Source of the DNA: Gammaproteobacteria bacterium
Lineage (GTDB): Bacteria > Pseudomonadota > Gammaproteobacteria > DRLM01
Assembly: GCA_011375345.1 (NCBI GenBank)
Contig: DRLM01000053.1
Coordinates: forward strand, 1-56,056
DNA: 56,056 nt
Direction of reading: 5' to 3'
Position numbers and translations under genes: made by a program
Shown: piece by piece, positions 55,411 through 56,056 of the stretch
Numbering within the stretch: position 1 is the first letter of the stretch
Layout of the letters: each line of letters opens with the position of its first letter
Notes under the pieces: model-generated
The model's input: the letters and a program-made list of their open reading frames with translations, nothing else
Told to the model about the DNA's origin: nothing
The model's database searches: none

Positions 55411-55831
55411 TGTTAGAGTTGACTCCCGCTCGCAAAAAATCCAAAGCGCGGTACGGAATGGTGTGGAACCGAGGCTTGTGGATCCCTGCAGCTTGTTGTT
55501 GGAAAGTTATTTTGTCGGCAGAGATTGGACCCTGGGTATTCTATGGAGGGTGGGGTCACAAAACAACTCTTGTTGTGTAGAAATTGCTGGGCACCTGCCC
55601 TCCAGGTGTGGGCCTGCGGTGCATGGCTTACCGTGAAACTGGGTATTTGCGCCGCACCGGGCACGGGGGGGGTAGTGAAAGCCCTCCTATCCCCGGTCCG
55701 GTCGGGTTTTGGATGGGTTAAAGATTAATAATTAATCAGTTACGAGGTTTTTTTGAATTGAAACCTACATCCTGGCGGTGCTTTCATCAGGTTTCACCGA
55801 TGATACGATGACTATCAGCCAGCCGCGGCGG
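55411..55831. other. Gene-poor stretch with an AT palindrome
   Basis: I see no supportable gene here. A perfect 15-base palindrome GATTAATAATTAATC lies at 55723-55737 in an AT-rich patch, followed by TTACGAGGTTTTTTT. It may be an operator or terminator-linked element, but nothing clearly starts or ends at it. Confidence 0.4.
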
Positions 55832-56056
55832 CTATCGTTGTTCCGACGAAACAAAGGCCGGTTTCAGGCGCTTGCCGCTCCAGGAGAATTGAGGTAATCT
55901 CTCACACGCTTTTTGTGTGGCTATTGCACCAAGAGTATAGTCGTTCTCACCTGACTCTAAGGCCGTCACTCCACCCCGCACCGGCACGAGATTGTCTTTA
56001 AAGTATAGGGTGTGTCGCCCGCAGTTTTCTGATAAGTAGACCAACAAAGTGAAAAC
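55832..56056 (-). CDS. Possible C-terminal part of a gene running off the window
   Basis: On the minus strand an open frame runs from the window edge to a stop at 55832, about 74 residues (including LYFKDNLVPVRGGVTALESG and LPQFSWSGKRLKPAFVS). No family is recognised. It may be the tail of a real gene whose start lies outside, or chance. Confidence 0.25.
   Translation of the reverse strand, partial: VFTLLVYLSENCGRHTLYFKDNLVPVRGGVTALESGENDYTLGAIATQKACERLPQFSWSGKRLKPAFVSSEQR

Overview
The window is a GC-rich stretch of a gammaproteobacterial chromosome. The gene content points to a motile, polarly flagellated bacterium able to fix CO2: a FlhF/FlhG polar-flagellum and chemotaxis block, a form II RuBisCO gene (cbbM) with its divergent LysR regulator (cbbR), and ordinary gammaproteobacterial neighbourhoods (dnaE, accA-tilS, bamD, rluD-pgeF, sucCD, nadE-glnB, recJ). 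A sulfur-oxidising or similar chemolithoautotroph of the Chromatiales/Thiohalomonadales type fits, but no 16S or marker phylogeny was possible. I see no CRISPR array, prophage, intact insertion sequence, tRNA or rRNA.

Layout. 1-9866 (+): end of flhF, then flhG, fliA, cheY, cheZ, cheA, cheB, a ParA-like gene (parC type), a CheW-like gene with an N-terminal extension (parP type), cheW and a DUF2802 gene. This is the polar chemosensory cassette known from Vibrio. It meets tail-to-tail a receiver-GGDEF-EAL gene (9876-11729, -) that probably degrades c-di-GMP. 11954-18490: a ribosome-hibernation-type protein with an extra C-terminal domain, DUF2835, DUF72, uvrA (-), a YajR-like MFS carrier and ssb. 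18764-22933: sucCD, nadE and the PII gene glnB. 23161-24666 (-): bamD and a second, non-lipoprotein BamD-like gene. 24873-28597: rluD-pgeF, a ZIP metal carrier, gcvR-like and def. 28803-30567: a sigma-factor cassette (ECF-like sigma, single-pass DUF3619 protein, a very acidic secreted peptide, a very basic secreted DUF3106 repeat protein). 30769-32369: three small genes and an orphan modB. 32430-43366: the usual dnaE...accA-tilS block, interrupted by an alpha/beta hydrolase, an M23 lipoprotein, a frameshifted small secreted ORF, cbbM and cbbR. 43566-46527: RpfE-like gene and recJ. 46596-51926: small lipoprotein, a 640-base non-coding stretch with many hairpins, a 1246-residue WD40 lipoprotein and a DUF3617 protein. 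51939-55410: MipA/OmpV, an iron-type alcohol dehydrogenase coupled to an LsrG-like monooxygenase-fold protein, a HIT protein and a lone small GTPase.

How the parts fit. The first 12 kb form one motility programme: pole selection and flagellar number (FlhF/FlhG), late flagellar transcription (FliA), the CheA-CheY-CheZ relay with CheB adaptation, and ParC/ParP placement of the array, with a c-di-GMP enzyme next to it. CbbR probably controls cbbM from an AT-rich divergent promoter. Most other genes are housekeeping.

The parts most worth following are the sigma/DUF3619/acidic peptide/DUF3106 cassette (including a probable CTG start for the sigma factor), the 14-blade WD40 lipoprotein with its hairpin-rich leader, the hydrolase with a beta-solenoid-like tail, the BamD paralogue, and several families of dispersed palindromes, one of which forms the C-terminus of the RpfE-like gene. 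Starts were moved from the longest ORF wherever a ribosome-binding site and family alignment pointed to a better codon.
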